From NCBI RefSeq assembly GCF_901933205.1, contig NC_044582.1, positions 18,761,820 to 18,825,819 on the forward strand: 64,000 nucleotides of DNA. The letters are read 5' to 3'. Source of the DNA: Camarhynchus parvulus. Its lineage: Eukaryota; Chordata; Aves; Passeriformes; Thraupidae. The notes below the pieces were generated by a model that saw nothing but the letters and a program-made list of their open reading frames with translations, had not been told where the DNA came from and made no database searches. The translations under genes were made by a program, and so were the position numbers. How positions within the stretch are numbered: the stretch's first letter is position 1; each line of letters begins with the position of its first letter. Below are positions 9,535 through 21,900 of this stretch, piece by piece.

Positions 9535-11736
9535 GTACCGGGGCGGGACACCGGGGAGGAGAGCGGGGCAGGGACACCTCCTTCTGCGGGGACACCTCCC
9601 TCTGCAGGGACACCTCCCTCTGCAGGCCCCTCCGGCCGGGCCTCGGACACCGCCGGCGGTGCTGCAGCCGCTGCTTCTCCGGGCAGCCTGCACCTCCCAT
9701 CCTCCAGGGAAGGGTTTATCCCTAATATCTCATCTAAATCTGCTGCCTTTTAGTCTGTATCTGTTCCTGCTTGTCCTGGCACTCCAGGATGCCTAGGAAT
9801 TTGCTTTAGTGGTGTTAGGGAGTCTATACAAGCCAGGTTCTAATAAGGCTTGAGGAAAAATTAAGCTGTGATCCCTGTAGAGCCAAATCTCCCTGAATTG
9901 CGTGGCCTGCTCGTATTTTACCGAAATGGTGGTTGAGGGACATGAAACTTGGTTTTGAGTAAAGCCGAGTGACTGAGAAGCTGGTGCTTATTAAAAAAAG
10001 AAATTTGCAAATGCACTGTCATCTTTCACAACACCCAGAACTGCCAGGTACAAGCTGCTGTGAAACGTAATATTTAGTGATAGCACATCCTCCAGGCTTC
10101 TAAATAACGCTGAATGCTGAGGAGGGAGTGGAAATACCCTCTGGCTGTCCTGTACCCTGGTTTGCAAATGTAGCAGTTTCTATCGGGTTTTGTTTTGCCA
10201 CACTCCGTGGTTCTATAGCCATTCACCTGCTGGGGGCATCAGTGTAATTTTGAGAACCTGATTTTCTACCGGAATTAGGAGGAAGTGTGACTACAACAAG
10301 TTGGAGAGATAAATTGAAAGCATCTTCATTTTCAACATAATTGTGTATTTGAAATTCTGTGGCTTGAAGAGCTATAGATTAACCTTAGAAGTAACTTACT
10401 GAGCATTTTGAAGTGTGGGGAGAATTACTTTAACAATACCTTGATAATTCTGCAAGTAAATAATCCATAAATAAATATCTTTAGTACCTCTAGAAATGAA
10501 AATCATACATAGGAGGGTCTAATGAGCTGGTTTTTGTCTGCTAAGCATTTTTTGTGGCCAGGGGGCTGTTGTGAGAAATTCAGACACTAATCACAGAATA
10601 ATAAGGTTGGAAGAGACCTCTAAGATCATCGAGTCCAACCTATGCCCTAACACCTCAACTAGACTATAGCACCAAGTGCCATGTCCAGTCTTTTTTAAAA
10701 CACATCCAGAGATGGTGATTCCACCACCTCCCTGGGAAGAGCAATCAGTTCATTTTTGGCCTATATGGAATATCTGATTATGGAATATTCTTTTAAACAT
10801 TTCAGACAAGTTTGAGTTGGAAGTTTACAGAAAGCAAAGCGTTTATGATTTGCATTCTAGGATCAGCCATTTACAGACAAAAACTTGTTTACCACTGTGG
10901 TTTCAAGCAGTGCTGCAAGGCTCTGACTGCTGTTGTCTCTGCAGTACAGCCCCGAGAGCGTGGCCGGAGCGGACGGAGAGCTGGAGCCCACCGAGGTGAC
11001 CTTCCCGGGCTGCTCCTGCCGCAGCCGCTCCTGCGCGGCTCCCGAGTGCCCCTGCCTGAGCCGCGGGCACAGCTACAGCAGCCTGGGGCTCCTGCTGGCC
11101 GAGCAGCAGCAGCAGCAGCCCTTCTCCAGGCCCGTGTTCGAGTGCAACAGCCTGTGCTGCTGCGGGGAGGGCTGCCAGAACCGCCTGGTGCAGCGGGGGC
11201 TGCGGCTGCGGCTGCAGGTGTTCCGTACACAGCGCAAGGGCTGGGGCGTGCGCGCCCTGCAGCCCATCCCCGCGGGCAGCTTCGTGTGTGAGTATGCTGG
11301 GGAGGTGCTGGGCTTTGCCGAGGCTCAGAGGAGAATCCAGGCCCAGAGCCCACAGGAGCCAAACTACATCATAGCAGTGAGGGAGCACCTGCATGACGGG
11401 CGGGTCATGGAGACCTTCGTGGATCCCACGCGCATCGGGAACGTGGGCAGGTTCCTGAACCACTCCTGTGAGCCCAACCTCTTCATGGTGCCCGTCAGAG
11501 TTGATTCCATGGTGCCCAAACTGGCGCTTTTTGCAGCCGCTGATATTGCTGCTGGAGAGGAACTCACATATGATTACTCTGGAAGATTCCGGAATTTCCC
11601 AGGAGCCAGCAGAGAACACAAAGCTCTGGAGGAAGAGAACAGCCTGAGGAAACCTTGCTACTGTGGTTCCCGCACATGTGCTTCCTTCTTACCTTGGGAC
11701 AGCTCTCTCTTTTCCACACCAGCGAGTTCTCCATAG
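9457..11736 (+). CDS. SETMAR: SETMAR-type SET-domain lysine methyltransferase (two coding exons)
   Basis: Exons 9457-9534 and 10945-11736 join in phase 0 to 289 codons plus stop. The product matches the SET half of human SETMAR throughout. In order it has a short acidic N-terminus (WPPGEAPPAFQ at 16-26), a pre-SET zinc module with its nine expected cysteines (C49, C51, C56, C61, C63 and C93, C97, C99, C103, with an extra C98), the cofactor motif GWG at 125-127, the catalytic NHSCEPN at 198-204, Y235-D236-Y237 and a post-SET CYCGSRTC at 264-271. A poly(A) signal follows 48 bp after the stop, so there is no Hsmar1 transposase part. That fusion is known only from anthropoid primates. SET proteins of this family methylate lysines using S-adenosylmethionine. 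H3K36 and a splicing protein have been proposed as substrates in human. The gene converges on SUMF1. Confidence 0.95.
9571..9626 (+). repeat. Three-copy 18-bp tandem repeat in SETMAR intron 1
   Basis: The unit GGGACACCTCCCTCTGCA occurs three times (9571, 9589, 9607), with two substitutions in copy one. Because 18 is a multiple of three, all frames stay open across it. Confidence 0.9.
10591..10747 (-). repeat. CR1 LINE 3' fragment
   Basis: Reverse-oriented CR1 3' end. It starts TCACAGAATAATAAGGTTGG and continues with GAGACCTCTAAGATCATCGA, CCAACCTATGCCCTAACACC and a CCACCTCCCTGGG block. It belongs to a different subfamily from the 'CCATGGCAGGG' copies elsewhere in the window. Confidence 0.92.
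10945..11736 (+). CDS. SETMAR: SETMAR coding exon 2 (pre-SET, SET and post-SET)
   Basis: The acceptor is TCTGCAG and the first codon is TAC (Tyr27). All zinc-binding and catalytic motifs lie in this one exon, which ends at TAG 11734-11736. Odd points: five glutamines at residues 80-84 fall in the linker between the two halves of the pre-SET module, and the linker lacks the cysteine that human SETMAR has there. The nine core cysteines remain. GC content is far above that of the flanking DNA. Confidence 0.95.
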   Translation, partial: YSPESVAGADGELEPTEVTFPGCSCRSRSCAAPECPCLSRGHSYSSLGLLLAEQQQQQPFSRPVFECNSLCCCGEGCQNRLVQRGLRLRLQVFRTQRKGWGVRALQPIPAGSFVCEYAGEVLGFAEAQRRIQAQSPQEPNYIIAVREHLHDGRVMETFVDPTRIGNVGRFLNHSCEPNLFMVPVRVDSMVPKLALFAAADIAAGEELTYDYSGRFRNFPGASREHKALEEENSLRKPCYCGSRTCASFLPWDSSLFSTPASSP

Positions 11737-11784
11737 CCTTTCAGCCTTCAACACACCTAAAAATACTGTTTTCTCTAGCACTTA

Positions 11785-11790
11785 AATAAA
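11785..11790 (+). terminator. SETMAR: Poly(A) signal of SETMAR
   Basis: AATAAA lies 48 bp past the stop codon and is followed by a GTGTTCC-type G/U-rich stretch. This makes a very short 3' UTR. Confidence 0.8.
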
Positions 11791-14700
11791 ACTCATTGTG
11801 TTCCAACAAGGAAGCACATGGGGTTTCAGAAACAGCAAAGAGATGTGGTTTCAAGAACTAATTTTATGGAAAAACCTTTTCAAGGTGGGTAGTACAAGGG
11901 ATTTTTGGAGCTTTGAGATGTTTCAAAATCAGTGACTAAGCCAGGCCTGGTGTTTTTGTCTGGTTTTTCTCTGACAGCTTGCTGTATGTTAAAGCAGCTC
12001 TCTCACTTTGTGCCTTTCAGGAAGAATTTGTACCTTTGGCACTTGTACATGGACAGGACATGATAACAGCAAGAAAAGTCACTGACAGTGGCACAAGAAA
12101 ATAACACCATGACTCTTGCAAGGGCATTAGGTTCTTAAAATCCATTAAATTATTGCTTTTAAATTACTTGCTGTATTATTATTATTTTTGTTCCATAAAG
12201 CATAGTAACTACTAATTACTGATGTAAAAGGAAAGAGTAGCTGTAGTACTTGGTGTGTCCCTTCTCCAGCTGCATGCCCAAAGCAGCTGTGACTGACTGG
12301 CTGTTTCACTCCCATTTAGCTTCACTGAAGTGGTGCAGGACAGCAGCCTCTGAGGAGCACCACATCCCATCTTTTCTAATCACCTCAGCCTGAAGGCTGC
12401 TCCCGTCAGATCTCTGCAATCTGTTACTCCCCAGCACTCAGTTCCTGCTCAGGAAGCAAATGCAGCCCCTGCAGCAGGAAGCAGGATGGTGCTGACAGCT
12501 GGAAAGGAGAAATACAGAAGTGCATCTGAACAGCAACAGATTTGTGTTTTGGGCTGAACAGCTGACAGATGCACGAGGGTTCTTTCAGCTGCTAACTGAT
12601 CCATGTTTTCACTACTCCAGGGCCAGGCAGCATGAAGTAAGGCCTGGCCTTTCCCAGCACAGGGAGAAGGTCATTCCATCTTTGCATCATCCCTGTCTGG
12701 CTCCAACAGCTGTGCAGGGCTTTTCTGAGCACCTCTTTCCCCCAGGGATGCACTGCCACAGGGGCACATTCTGTACCTGCAGGTCCCTTCACTTCCTTTC
12801 TGCAAAGATCAAGTTAAGACAGCTTCACATAGCCTGGTTTTGATATTTAAGATGGATAAACTGCAATGCCGTTTTTTATTCATGTCACACTGTGCCATCA
12901 GCAGCACAAACCCTCAGTTATTTGCTTTGGACAGTTGGATATTTACCTGTTTCCATACCCTTTGACATAAAACACACAAGGGAGTGCATCTCATGGGGAT
13001 CAGATGTTCTGCAGGTGATCAGTAACTTCATTTTTAAATTGCAGACAACTTTGATTTGGACCTGAAGGATTGGTGCCACTGAAGGACTGAGCTGTCACTC
13101 CCAACTCAGTGTGCTCTTTCACAAGGAATCCAGGCCAACAGCTAAAAACTGGGAGCTCTCTGTAGTCCTGTCTGCTCTCCAAGAGCAGTAATGATTATCA
13201 ATATTTCAGTATTCATTGGGAGATTTACTTCCCTATTGAAATATGATCAGAATAATTCAAGGATGCAGCTCTGAACCAATTGAAGGTCCCCTGCTCTGGC
13301 GAGTGGGGTTGGAATAAGATGAGCTTTAAGGTCCCTTCCAACTCAAACCACTCTGATTAACCTGATACTGACCAGGGATAAAGGACATTTTGCTATTTAC
13401 TAAACAAAATCCTACTTGGTGTTTATGTTTGCTTCCTTGATAAGATGCAGTGTCAACCTCTCCCAGTTAAGTGCCTTCCTGCTGCTGCTGGGGTTTAGAC
13501 ACAGCTGTGGGTTTATGTTAAAATAAACATTACCACGTCATTTCTCCTAGGGTTAATCATTAAGCACCATTTCTGTCAGTGCAGAACCTTCCAAAGGATT
13601 TCAGCTGCTGGCAGAAGTAGTTTACAGGCTGAGTGGACATTAACTTCAGTCCTTGCCTCAATAAGGGTTCTGCTGTTATAGGAGGGAAGCTCCCTGGATC
13701 CCACACCTTGGAATGCACAGGATTCCAGGGCACAGCCTGGACTGCAAGGTCTCTCGTGCAGAAGAGAGTTTTATCTGGTTTTCTCCAGAGAAGGCATCAT
13801 GCCAGCCACCTTGAGACCACAGGGCTGGGAGCAGATGATCCAATGCACTTCCTCTTTCCCTCCTGAGCAGTTTCAAGATGAGTGTTACAGCATCTGCACT
13901 CCTCGTTTTCAGGATGACAGCACAGTTTGTTACCTTCCTGTTATGAGTATGCACTTGGCATGATTTTGAGTAGTTAAGGAAGTGCAGATTACAAAAAAAC
14001 CCAACCACCTTGAGCAGTATCTGGTCCTTGATCACAGCCCCACAGCAGGAGCACAGCTGAGCTCTCTGTCCCTGCAATCTGAGCCCTCAGCCCACGCCAG
14101 GGCTGCAGCTCCTGGGAGTGACCTGATCCCAGTTATCTGCTTGGAGCAAACTTCCCAGAACAGGAACAGTGCTGGACTGCTCAAAACAGCCACACTGAGG
14201 GCCTTGCAAAAACAAAATAATTGTAAATTGAGTTCTAAACCATCCTGACAGTTGTTAATGGCTGTTTTCCATACAGCTCTATACCATGCCTTGGCAATGC
14301 AGCTGCCTGGGGGAGTGCACCAAAATCTTACTACAAAAATTCCCTGTCAAGAAACTAGGAAAGAAATAGACTCTGTTCAGAAATCTGCTGAATTTCTGTT
14401 CACTTTCTCCTTCAGACTCCTTTCAGCTTCAGAGCTCCAGTCTGCCCCTCACAGCTCAGTGCTCATCCACAATGAACCCAAACAGCTCAGAAGGCTCTGA
14501 GCTTCCCTTCATCCTCCCTCCTCCTTTCTTCTCTGAGTGCAAAAGTGATTACCAATATCTCAATATTGTGTCACATCATGCTGTGTCCTGGCATAGATTT
14601 TTCTGCTTGCTGGGCTTACCTGGACCCCACTGGAGGCTGGTGTTCGGTGAAGGGCTGCCCAGGCATTCTCCTGTGTCATCTTTTCAACATGAAATCACTG

Positions 14701-15132
14701 CAGAAGGAGCTGCCAGGTGATGGATTTGCATTAAACTCAAACCCAATTTTCTATAGCAAAGACAACACTGGCAAGGACCAGCATCAGTACCAAAGGCTTT
14801 TGTTAATCCACAGTCACATTCAGATCCCAAAACGAGGTTGCTTTCAATTGCTCCCATTTCCCTTCTCACTTGCCAAAATTCCTCTCCTTCCCAGTGAGGA
14901 ATTTTATTTTCAACAAAACAGTTTAGAAATTTACCCTATTAGGTCTTAGGGCTCACAGTTCCATCTGCCATCACTTCCATGACTCTTATTCAAGTGGAAT
15001 CATTCATTAGCTTCAGTTTCTAATGAGGCCACTATTGCATTTTCCAAGTCGCCTACACTGCGTCCAAGAAATTCAAAGGAAATTGTGGTTTTCCATCAAT
15101 AAAAGTCTTTGGCATAAACAAATGCTTGATAT
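11791..15132. other. Intergenic DNA between the converging SETMAR and SUMF1 genes
   Basis: About 3.3 kb with no gene recognised. It holds one decayed CR1 piece near 13270-13358 and AT-rich unique DNA. Short frames near 13676-14077 and 14545-14949 show no family likeness. Confidence 0.65.
13270..13358 (+). repeat. CR1 LINE 3' fragment, short
   Basis: The end block 'GCTTTAAGGTCCCTTCCAAC' followed by TCAAACCACTCTGAT is the usual plus-strand CR1 3' end. The upstream part is decayed. Confidence 0.75.
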
Positions 15133-15138
15133 TTTATT
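15133..15138 (-). terminator. SUMF1: Probable poly(A) signal of SUMF1
   Basis: TTTATT on the plus strand gives AATAAA on the SUMF1 strand, about 690 bp after the stop. It is the first such signal I see downstream of the stop, so the 3' UTR is placed at about 15115-15828. Confidence 0.6.
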
Positions 15139-15501
15139 CAAATATGTACAAGATTTCTAATCATCATCACCCTGAGGATCATCTCCCTCAGCTGCAGAAG
15201 GCACTTTCCTAAAGAGCAGCAAATATCTCCCCAGGAGAAGCCCATTTCTGGACATGATTTTCACTGCAAATGGAATGTAACAAAGGGCAAGCTGCCTGTG
15301 GGGAGAGCTGTCATCTCCCAGCCCTCATTCTTGACTCCTTCATTGTCTCTCAAAGCAGCCTAGAATTTCCTAATTGCCTAGAATTTTTTTAAAGCTGTCT
15401 AGAAGTTTATAAAGTCTTTTCTTATTGCATTTGAGTGTAGAAGTTCTACATAAATAAAACTAATTAATAAAGATCCTGTCTAAGGAGGAGCTTTTGTAAT
15501 T

Positions 15502-15575
15502 GACAAGGTGGTGATCAGTCAAGGGCTGGACTCAATAATTATGGAGGTTTTTTCCAGCCTAATTCTGGGATTAAG
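15502..15575 (+). repeat. CR1 LINE 3' fragment, short
   Basis: It contains GGTGGTGATCAGTCAAGGGC, GGACTCAATAATTATGGAGG and TTTTTTCCAGCCTAATTCTG, which match the CR1 3' end 'TTGGACTTGATGATC...TTCCAACCT'. It falls in the probable SUMF1 3' UTR, antisense to it. Confidence 0.65.
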
Positions 15576-15828
15576 TAGAATTTGAAAACATGATTGGCAT
15601 GTTTCTGCTCAGTTTTGTTTCCAGTTGAATCCAAAACACCCAGGGCCAGGTTGCTCATGAACACGAAGGTTCTCCAAGCGCTCTCGAGTCGTGCTGGTTT
15701 TTCTTCCCTCAGCAGGAGCTTCAAGCAAGGTTTTTCCATGGTGTGCCATCAGCAAGGGACTCTGCTCAGTTTGTTGTCCCCGGGTGGGATGCAGCCCCTC
15801 CTGTGCCCTGCCATGCCCTGGGGGTGGC

Positions 15829-15939
15829 TCAGCGTGGCCCCGGGGCGGTGCTGGCGGCGCAGCGGAAGCCCAGGTTGGACGCGGAGCTGTCGGGGGTGTT
15901 CTGGCTCCGGGCTGCACAGCGGTACCTGTAGCAGTAGGA
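15829..15939 (-). CDS. SUMF1: SUMF1 coding exon 9 (terminal)
   Basis: Acceptor GCTGTGCAG, then 36 codons from [12 protein letters not shown] to the stop TGA (15831-15829). It carries the second catalytic cysteine, C320 (SYC). The family ending GFRCAA is followed by a divergent tail STAPGPR. Confidence 0.95.
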   Translation of the reverse strand, partial: SYCYRYRCAARSQNTPDSSASNLGFRCAASTAPGPR

Positions 15940-18900
15940 CTGCACAGCAACACAGAAAAGGAACTTCTTAGCACAGCTGGGGCTCCTCGGGCAACAGCTT
16001 GTTAGATTAACAGATTAATTAGTTAGATTAATACAGCAAAACGTTGCCATCGCTGTGGGACAGATCGATGAAGTGCTACGGATGGAAATCGCTGCGTTAG
16101 AAATGAGGGAATCCTACACAGCCACCAGCTGACACAAAAGCTGGAATGAATGGCAAAGTGTCTGATAAAGTGTCAGCCAAGAATCTCTCCTGCTCTGGGA
16201 AAAAGCCAATTCAGCTTCCCCTCAGAGGCTGAGCTGTGTATCCATGTGCTAATGCCCCACTGGAATGGACAGGTACTGAACGTTTCTCTGAATGAGGTGC
16301 CAGACTTTTGGGATGGGATGTAAAAAAGTGCAGCTTCAGGCTCTGTCAGCTCTGAGGGAGAGAAGAGCAGCAGCACACAAAGATCAGTCTGAGCTGATGT
16401 CAGGCACCTAATAAAGAGCCCTTGTACTAACAGCAGTCAGTGGTTTTGTCTTGATACACAGCCTAGTTTTATCACCTACAAAAAAAGACTAGGGCAGACT
16501 AGAATCTTCACAAACCTTCAAAATGGGTCATGTTATTCATCACTGAAGAGCCTATTCCAGTGTTAATTTAATCAAAACTGCTAATTAACATCTGACATTG
16601 ATTTCACCTAAGAAGGAAATCAGTGTAGAAAATGGGATCTCACTGTAGAAAATGTAATCTAATTATGAGAGTGATTTGCCAGCCACAGGCTTTGCAAGGG
16701 AAGAACAGGACAGCTTTAATGAAACAGGAGATGTACAATGAGGGCTTTGAAGCACTGCATGAGCAGAGTTTAAAACACTATTTTGTGTCATGAACAGCCA
16801 TCAGTCTGTGGTGACATCCTGACAGTTCTGAAGGATTTTCAGGTATGCCACCAACAAACACTTCATCTCCCAGCCAGCTCTGCAAACACCTGATATCATT
16901 GAACCATGGAATTGTAAAAGGATTTGGGATTGAAGGGCCCTTAAAGCTTATCCAGTCCCAACCCCCTGCCCTGGGCAGGAACACCTTTCCCTAGACCAGG
17001 TTACTCAGAGCTCCATATCCTTTCTGGATCAAAAGCCAGTTTTTTATGTTCTAGAACTTAAAAAACAAAGTCACATCCATACTTTCTACTCTGACAAGCA
17101 TCACTCAAGCTCTATCATGAAAATACCATTAGAAGCCTACATCAGTTTTAAGTTCTGCATTTAAAACCCATACTGATTTAAAAAACTTACTTGTTTTAAC
17201 TCCAAGCTAAGCAAAAAGAGGTCCTTGGGAACATCAGGTGTGGCTCTTCATAAATGCCATGAAACCCCTTGACAAGCATCCAGGCTGCCAGGAAACTGTC
17301 AGAGGATCATGGTCAAGTGCTTTCAGAGGGAAGAGGAACAGGAGAAGAGCACATAAGTTACCTTATGGCACATGTAGGATCCACCCTTCTTCACTCTGTC
17401 CGTGCCCGAGGACGGCCCTTGCTGGGGAGGGAGGACACTGGTCAGTACTCAGGGAATAACTGATCATTGCAGGCAGTAAGGGGATGGGGAAGGAACATTC
17501 AGAAATATTCCAGACACAGATCTCAGTGGTGTCTGAAGCACACAGCTTGAAATAATTCTGCCCTACAGGATTTGCAGGTGACAGTAACTGTGCTCCCTCC
17601 CCAGTGCTGCAAATATTTAACATTCCAGGTGCTGCCCACTGATAATGCCTGGGAACAGGGGGATTCCTGAAGAGGGTTTTACCAGGAAGGAAGTGAGCTC
17701 CAGCTTTCCTCAGTGACCACCCTGTGACCAGTCTGGTACACTTGTCTCCCACCCAGGTCTGCATTACCAGGGGTGATGTTCTAGAAGAATCTACCCCAGA
17801 AGAGCATTTGCAACTGAACATAAATCCCAGGGACTGTCAGAAAACCTTGAGAGTTGATGTTGACAGCTTTGTGTGAAAGTTCACCACACAAATCACAGCA
17901 GCTTCATGTTTGCTGCCAAAATTTATACGTGTGAAAAAGAATTTGGCATTTAATGGCACACAAATACTCAAGGAAAGGCACACCCTGAGGCAGCATCCGC
18001 TCCTTCCCAGCCTGGTGCTGCTCCACAGCCCAGCCCTGCTCCCACTGAGGCCTCTGGAAACTGTCCCCACACACCTGCAGGTGCATGCACAGTCCCTGCT
18101 CTGAGATAAGCCTCCAACCAGCACAGTCATCACCCAGCCTGCTAATCTCATTTCAAGGGAAGCCAGGAGAAAACTGACCTAAAAAAAGTTCTGTGGGAAC
18201 AAGACAAAGCAGAACAATGGGGCTGTGGAGCAGGATTTCCCCTAAATGCTGCAGGGCTGAGCAGCAATCTGCGCAACTGGCTCCAAAGACACTTGTATAA
18301 ATGAAGAGCAACATTTCTGGTTTGGGTTAGAAAGCTCTAAATCTGTCATGTGTCAGCAATTACAAAGGGCTGACCTGTACTGAGCAGTGTGTGAACCAAA
18401 GGCTCAGAATTGCATCTTTTCATTAACTACAAAGATCTTCACCAGGACAAAACTGAGCATCAAAGGTTATCTAGTAACAAAAAAAACAACTTAAATTGAC
18501 CCCTACAGCCTCTGAAGGAGGATTACAGCCCTGAAATACCTCACCTGCAGAAATCTGCTGTAGTGTCCTCCATAAATCTGTTCCATTATAAAACATCATT
18601 CTCTTATTTAAAATCACTGAAGGTAAAGAGTTTATCAGAAGACAACTGGCAAAGATGTCAGAAAACCAATAGACATTAGCAGCAGCATTTGCAGTTAATA
18701 TTTGCTTGTGCACATATCTCACTGATAGATGAAGGAAACTGCCTTGGCTGTGCTTCCCCTCATAAAAGCTAATCACAGCCCAGCAATTAAGGTCACATTT
18801 GATTAAAACGAGCAAATCTCTGTTCTATCAAGCACCATTGTTTTATGGCCTGGCCTGGAGAAGTGCACCAGCTGGTACTGAAGGGGAAGGACATGGGTGC

Positions 18901-21900
18901 AAAGGCCAGAGCTGTCCAGACTTTGATCCCAGATTTAAACCCCAGAGTTTACTGTAAATTAACAAGGTTATTCTGTACTAGAATACTACAAAAGCCATAT
19001 TCCAGTCTGATTACATAAGTGCTTATGCATTCCATTACCAAAGCTCATAAAAGTAGGATTGTTCTTTTAAAAGTTACTAAAAAAAACCCAGAAGTTTGTT
19101 TTTTTTTTGTTTATGAAAATAAAGTTCTACTTCTTTGATTACATCGAACAAATACTTTCTGATGGTGCATGGTGATTTCCAGTGCACAGCCACATGGTTA
19201 CTCTGTTTGGAGAGAAATCAGTTTTCAAACAGAGAACTGCAGCTCATACAAAAAATCAGGGCCAGAAGTCACCACAAAATAACCCCTAAAAGGACTCTGG
19301 TTTGATTGGACCTCACACACACAATTTGCTCTCTCTGCTAAAGGATCAGTTACATTTTTAGGGAGGAAATCCTTCCCTGGCAGGGTGGGCAGGCCCTGGC
19401 ACAGGTGCCCAGAGCAGCTGGGGCTGCCCCTGGATCCCTGGCAGTGCCCAAGGCCAGGCTGGACACTGGGGCTGGAGCACCTGGGACAGTGGGAGGTGTC
19501 CCTGCCATGGCAGGGGTGGCACTGGGTGGGCTTTGAGGTCCCTTCCAACCCAAACCATTCTGGGGTTCTGTGACTGCAGGGAGGCACCTTCATTCTAATT
19601 ATTTATTTGAGACACTTTGGTGTTGATGATTCCAAGGCAGCAGCACTTCCCTGCTGGATTAAGGTGGGGAACAACTATCCTGTGACTTTTGCTCTGTTCA
19701 AGAGTTTGCTGAAGTTTTAAACCCAGACACTTCAGGAAGTATTTAAAAATCAGGTGTTAACAATGAGGCTTTTAGGGGTTTTTCATATGCAAACTGATTG
19801 TCAGAATCCAGTGTCTGAGGCAGAGCACTTCAAAGTGAATTCCAAAGGGTTTTTCTGGTTAAATGGGTAAGGAAACTGCATCTCCTCATGTGCAAAGGTG
19901 TCCCAAAATAGCCAGGCTGCAGTTATCTTCTGAGACATTAGAACTGATTAGCACCAGATCTATCAGAGCCCAGCTCTTCAGTCTCAGCAGAGCACAGGGC
20001 AGTGTAACCTAAATATAGGATGTGTTCTCTGGGCTGAGAAGACTCTGAATTCTTTCAGAGGGTCAGAGCTCAGGCAAAGTTTTTTAACATATTAAGTTTA
20101 ACACCCTAAATCTTCAAAGCAGCTTTCTAGCACTGGAGAGATCTGGGCTATGCTGAGGATTGGTTACAAGGAATGGATGGAATTCTGCACACAGATTGTT
20201 TGGGGGGTTCCATAATTGATTGTCTTGCCTTCACAAGTAATTACTGGGAATAAAAATAAACCTGAAAGTGCTTTTTAAGTTGTTAGCAAATAAAAACCAC
20301 TGTATTTGGTGGGCTTTTGAGTGACAAACTCTACGTGGCCTTACTTGTCATATTCATAAATCATGGGATTCACTCATCCTGGATAACTGGGAGAGGAGCA
20401 GATCTAACACTGGAACTGGAATCTGCTGAGACAGAGCACCAGTGATCCCACACATCTCACCCTGCAGGAACCTCCATCTGCCTGCCACAAAGAAAAACAA
20501 AGATTCACCTCTCAGAGCCTGGTGACTTCTCCTAAAACTCAGTTTTATCACATGTTCAGTTTAAAACAAGCTACCAGAAGCCAGAAAGATAATTCACAAT
20601 GGTTTGTTCTCTGCCTGGGAGGGGGAAAATAAGCAGAGCTTGTAGCAATATGAATGACCTAAAACCCTTCCTTTTTTTAAAGAAGTCATTCCACAAATTC
20701 TTGATTTCTGTAATATGAGGCCAGTTGGGAAGTATTCAATGAGTATTCTAACCAGGTGTGAACAACTAACCAAACAACACCAAAACTGCACCAGAGCACT
20801 GCAATTGCAGCGTGGATGAGCTGTGCTGTGATGCTCCCAATCCCCCACCCCAGGAGCACAGAACAGAAGCTTTCCCACAGCAAGGAGACCCTGATGTGCC
20901 AAGCAAACACTCACAGGGTTGTGGAAGTCCTGGGGGGAGTGGTGCACAGCCCACCAGTCCGATGTCCACTCCCAGGCGTTGCCCACCATGTTGTAGAGGC
21001 CGTACCCATTGGGGGGAAAGGCAGAGACCTGCACAGGAAGGGAACACAGCTCTGTGACACTCCAAACAGGGCTGGAATCCTCACACCAGTCTGCTCAAGG
21101 TGCACTTGGAGGAGCCCCAAAAGCAGACAGCAGATCAGCAGTGCAGACCTGGAGCACTTCCACAAGGCTGTGGTCACCTCTGTGTCCTCAGCACCCTGCT
21201 CCAGTGTGACACAGCATCCCCTCGCTGGCTTTGGAGACTCAGCCTCTCCAGAGAGGCACTGTTTGAGCAGCAGACACACCTGGCATCAGGGACTTGACCC
21301 CACTCACAGCTCCCAGACTCCCCTCCCACCAAGGAAAAGCCAGGGTGGCTGCCAGCTCCTGCCTGGGCAGACTCCTCTTGTGATGAAACTGTTGCGTTTA
21401 CTTAACTATCATTAAATAATTCATTCACATTCTTGATTGCCTTTAAAATTCCACTCTGGTTGTTATACTAGTCAGGCCCAACCTTTCCCCAAAAGAGAAG
21501 TTTAATGTCTTTTAAGTTATTGTGTGATTTTTGAGTTCACAAAACTGCAAGGCCAGAAGTGCAGGCAGAAAGTATTTCAGCTTCTGACTACAAACTGACT
21601 GGGAGAGGGGAAAAGAGGTCAGTTTGAGAGGAACTAGAAGTTAAAATGAAAGTAATCTTTACTTTTCAATTAGCTTGTAAAAGAGTCCCTTGATAATGTT
21701 CAAGCCTGCAGTGAAATTTAATGCAACTTAAAATCTAAAATGAAAGAGCACAGGGATGGAAAACAGCCATGGCTCATCCTCCTGAAGACAGACCTTAATT
21801 TTAGGAAGATTAAGATCATTTCCACATGCTGGATTGTCTTTGAGACACACTTACAGGTGCAGTCCCCTTGTACCCATCCTCTGCTGTGTTATTGGTGGGG

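Larger units (their letters stand above)
9120..9560. promoter_or_regulatory. CpG island over the SETMAR-type promoter
   Basis: A GC-rich block, dense in CG dinucleotides, begins abruptly after AT-rich DNA and covers the promoter and first coding exon. Long open frames on both strands here (up to about 195 codons) are a by-product of the base composition. They show no family likeness. Confidence 0.85.
9535..10944 (+). other. SETMAR: SETMAR intron 1
   Basis: The 1.4 kb intron has donor GTACCG and an acceptor ending TGTCTCTGCAG. It holds the 18-bp triple repeat and a CR1 fragment. Otherwise it is AT-rich with no exon-like frame. Confidence 0.9.
15115..15828 (-). other. SUMF1: SUMF1 3' untranslated region (inferred)
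   Basis: The region between the stop codon and the first poly(A) signal has no long frame on the SUMF1 strand. A short CR1 piece lies inside at about 15502-15575. Confidence 0.55.

Noticed and set aside
9108..9725. Frames of 180 and 195 codons around the SETMAR promoter
   Set aside because: They overlap the promoter on both strands, contain the 18-bp repeat as EGGVPA units, and match no family. The SETMAR exon is the only supported reading.
11791..15132. Possible mariner transposase exon for SETMAR
   Set aside because: No transposase motif or long frame lies downstream of SETMAR, and a poly(A) signal follows the stop. The fusion is specific to anthropoid primates.
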